Shown in pieces: positions 62,197 through 64,000 of a stretch of 64,000 nucleotides of DNA. A model generated the notes under the pieces. It did no database searches. It saw only the letters and a list, made by a program, of their open reading frames with translations, and had not been told where the DNA came from. How positions within the stretch are numbered: position 1 is the first letter of the stretch; the number at the start of each line of letters is the position of its first letter. This stretch comes from Geosporobacter ferrireducens. Lineage in GTDB: Bacteria > Bacillota > Clostridia > Peptostreptococcales > Thermotaleaceae. Position numbers and translations under genes: made by a program. The stretch is from assembly GCF_001750685.1 (NCBI RefSeq), contig NZ_CP017269.1, positions 2,521,416-2,585,415 on the forward strand, read 5' to 3'.

Positions 62197-62557
62197 CTGC
62201 TCTCACCTCACTTCTCTTATTAGACAAATATCAGCATATTGTATAATGTATACACCCTTATTTTGTTATATTTTCTTTGTTTTACCAGTAGATGTATCCC
62301 ATCTATCGCTGTATCAAAGATTGGCCCACTGCGTTATCTTACAGTTTTTGGACAAAAGGTCTTTTTATCCCTACTGCTAAGCAAGCAATGGTCTATTTGA
62401 TTTAAATATAAAGTCATTTTAGCACAGCATCACTTTAATGTAAATATAGTTTGAATATTTAAAATCATTAGAAAACGTTTCTTTTTCAATTTTTTTGCAA
62501 TAACTTTTTTTAAACTTTCATTAACATGATGATTTTAAAAAGCAAAGGTTTTCCAAA
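62197..62557. other. Intergenic region between amt and DUF1657 genes
   Basis: AT-rich; the amt promoter must be here. I see no further gene, strong palindrome or riboswitch. Confidence 0.5.
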
Positions 62558-62587
62558 GAATATTCTATAATTAGACTTGGTATACTA
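62558..62587 (+). promoter_or_regulatory. Candidate SigG promoter of the DUF1657 gene
   Basis: GAATA, 18-base spacer and TATACTA fit the forespore SigG consensus (GAATA / CATACTA) with one mismatch at -10. Confidence 0.45.
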
Positions 62588-62620
62588 TTTTTGATACACA
62601 GTTAAAAAGGAGGTTTTTCT

Positions 62621-62830
62621 ATGACAACAAAGAACAAATTAGAACAGGCGCTGACGAGCGCAAAAGGATTAGCTACCGATTTAAAAACTTTTTCCATGGA
62701 TACAGATGATCAACAAGCAAAACAAATGTTCACACAGTTATCTACTACAGTGGATAATGTAACACAGATGCTTCAAAGCAGACTAGAATTTGTTAAGAGC
62801 GAAGAGCCCCAATATAGACAGCAGCAGTAA
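62621..62830 (+). CDS. DUF1657 spore-associated protein
   Basis: 69 residues: MTTKNKLEQALTSAKGLATD, then TFSMDTDDQQAKQMFTQLS and a Gln-rich tail. Matches DUF1657, small helical proteins often encoded with spoVA or YhcN-type genes in spore formers. A SigG-like promoter precedes it. RBS AAGGAGG. Stand-alone here. Confidence 0.88.
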   Translation: MTTKNKLEQALTSAKGLATDLKTFSMDTDDQQAKQMFTQLSTTVDNVTQMLQSRLEFVKSEEPQYRQQQ

Positions 62831-62834
62831 CCTT

Positions 62835-62866
62835 AAAAAATCTCTGACCCTGGCCAGAGATTTTTT
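62835..62866. terminator. Terminator, also facing the M14 peptidase gene
   Basis: AAAAAATCTCTG/CAGAGATTTTTT, 12-bp stem with an 8-base loop. Confidence 0.9.
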
Positions 62867-62871
62867 CATAC

Positions 62872-63888
62872 TTATTTTATTTTTTTTGCTTCCTTGGCTA
62901 AGTAAGGTATCACCTTCCGATTCTCCCGAACAAACTGATTTATATCTTTGACGCTAATCTCATCATAGCGTTTATCCCCAATTTCGATCGTATAACCTGG
63001 CCTTTTATAAGCTTTTACAAACCAATCTTTAAAGCCTGCAGCAACCTCATCACTATCTTGTTCCTTTACTAATTTATATCCAGTAATCCATCTAAGTCTC
63101 CGAGCGATCCGCAAGTCTCGCCGATAATTTGCTCCCTCTTGGTGGTAATACCAGAAGATCACGGAGCCACTTAGATGATAGGCGGCTGTAATATCAAAGT
63201 CCTCTTTCTGTGTCAATGCTGCCAAGGCTTGACTCTCTGGCTGATCCAGATAATTTTCCCCTTTGTAATTTTCAAAAGAAGGTGCTTCTTTACTGTCTGT
63301 TGCCACCCAATCCGCATTAAACTGACGGTTTAAATCTACCCCAGCAATATTGGCTTTCCACCTTGAAAAATCCTTGAGATTTTCATTCATGTGAAGCAAA
63401 GGTACAAGGTCCCGATCACCTACTCCGTTCAGTACCAAATCTACACCATCTGGATTCAACATGGGAACAAAGGTAATTGTGGTATCCTGAAGCATCTTTT
63501 TAATATTGTATGCACCAACTCTCTTTCCAGCTTGTCCAGTGTCTAGATAAAGCTCTAGAAGATTCATAAGTAAATAGGAGGTCATCCATTCTCTTGCATG
63601 TACACTCCCTACTACAAGAAGCTTCTGTTCTCCTTTTCCAATGGTCACAGCATAAAGCGCTCTGCCTTCCAGAGAGTTTCCAATAGAGGTATAGGATACT
63701 GCATCCTCATATTTTTCCTTTAATGCCTTTAGATCTTTTTCCATCTCATCGTAATCATATTTTAATTTTTCGACTACGATCTTATCTTGCTCTTTCCTAA
63801 TCCTATTCTTCGTTGCATAGCTGGATTCACAGCCGAGTGCTGATACCGCCACCGAAACTGCAATCATTAGCAAAAAAATTTTTTGCAA
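62872..63888 (-). CDS. M14-family zinc carboxypeptidase lipoprotein
   Basis: 338 residues. Lipoprotein signal ending SALGC. Zinc ligands His and Glu in VGSVHAREWMTS, the third His in TAAYHLSGS, substrate region NPDGVDLVLNG and DLNRQFN, and the catalytic Glu near PGYTIEIGD. The size and type resemble gamma-D-glutamyl-(L)-meso-diaminopimelate peptidases acting on cell wall or cortex. TTG 63888 is preferred, 6 bases after GAGGTG; GTG 63897 overlaps that RBS. Single gene; 63889-64000 holds only its leader. Confidence 0.9.
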   Translation of the reverse strand: MQKIFLLMIAVSVAVSALGCESSYATKNRIRKEQDKIVVEKLKYDYDEMEKDLKALKEKYEDAVSYTSIGNSLEGRALYAVTIGKGEQKLLVVGSVHAREWMTSYLLMNLLELYLDTGQAGKRVGAYNIKKMLQDTTITFVPMLNPDGVDLVLNGVGDRDLVPLLHMNENLKDFSRWKANIAGVDLNRQFNADWVATDSKEAPSFENYKGENYLDQPESQALAALTQKEDFDITAAYHLSGSVIFWYYHQEGANYRRDLRIARRLRWITGYKLVKEQDSDEVAAGFKDWFVKAYKRPGYTIEIGDKRYDEISVKDINQFVRENRKVIPYLAKEAKKIK

Positions 63889-64000
63889 GAAAATCACCTC
63901 TTATAGCTATTATATGCAACTACAAAATTTTTCTATCGAAAACATACGATTATATATTGGATAAATTATAAATTTTAAAATGACCAAAGGCACACCCTTC

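Overview
The window looks like chromosome from a low-GC, endospore-forming anaerobe of the Clostridia. The evidence is a gerA germination operon, an alpha/beta SASP, YhcN- and DUF1657-type sporulation proteins, a collagen-like spore-surface protein, a nickel CO dehydrogenase, a dissimilatory-type sulfite reductase (asrABC), an S-layer protein and 2-hydroxyacyl-CoA dehydratase-type activators. Most genes have strong GGAGG-type ribosome binding sites and hairpin terminators. I see no rRNA, tRNA, CRISPR array, phage or transposase gene. LAYOUT. 1-6.1 kb: metal handling. This holds a truncated Zn/Mn-type ABC lipoprotein with an operator and attenuator-like leader, a P1B metal ATPase, an FMN-binding glutamate-synthase-like enzyme, and an HMA/SafE/cupredoxin fusion. 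6.4-11.1 kb: surface and spore proteins (S-layer protein, Met/Pro repeat protein, YhcN lipoprotein, tiny hydrophobic protein) and a nitroreductase. 11.3-15.9 kb: a stand-alone CooS and an Lrp-glnA operon. 16-17.6 kb: hemerythrin, cupin, and a HesB/IscA-like gene with an in-frame TGA that is best read as selenocysteine. 17.7-26.2 kb: gerAA-AC-AB, HtrA protease, a two-component system and a lytic transglycosylase. 26.4-30 kb: a sulfite-reduction operon (FNT-type hydrosulfide channel, asrA, asrB, asrC) with a perfect Crp/Fnr-type palindrome upstream. 30.4-41.5 kb: the exosporium-like collagen protein, RNase H, a DUF3810 protein, a MacAB-like ABC system and small conserved genes. 41.6-46 kb: an activator/dehydratase-like trio and an EamA transporter. 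46-53 kb: basic amino acid decarboxylase, phosphoesterase, NUDIX hydrolase, SASP, and an AbgT-peptidase pair. 53-60.4 kb: DUF3189, CsoR, a PstS-stalk fusion, a sulfur-carrier operon (CoADR-rhodanese, TusA, DsrE), a glycosyltransferase and a degenerate rhodanese. 60.5-64 kb: amt-PII, a DUF1657 spore protein and an M14 peptidase. HOW GENES WORK TOGETHER. Sulfite reduction and sulfide export (asr/FNT) sit in the same window as a persulfide-handling operon (CoADR-Rhd/TusA/DsrE). Nitrogen assimilation is represented by Lrp-glnA and amt-PII. Several genes fit one sporulation/germination programme. Short palindromic repeats (GTAGGGGCG.../...CGCCCCTAC type) are scattered between genes. The most notable items are the candidate selenocysteine HesB-like protein, the Crp/Fnr-type site shared by the asr operon and a hemerythrin gene, the lone CO dehydrogenase with a CX2C D-cluster motif, and several unusual repeat-built or multidomain surface proteins.
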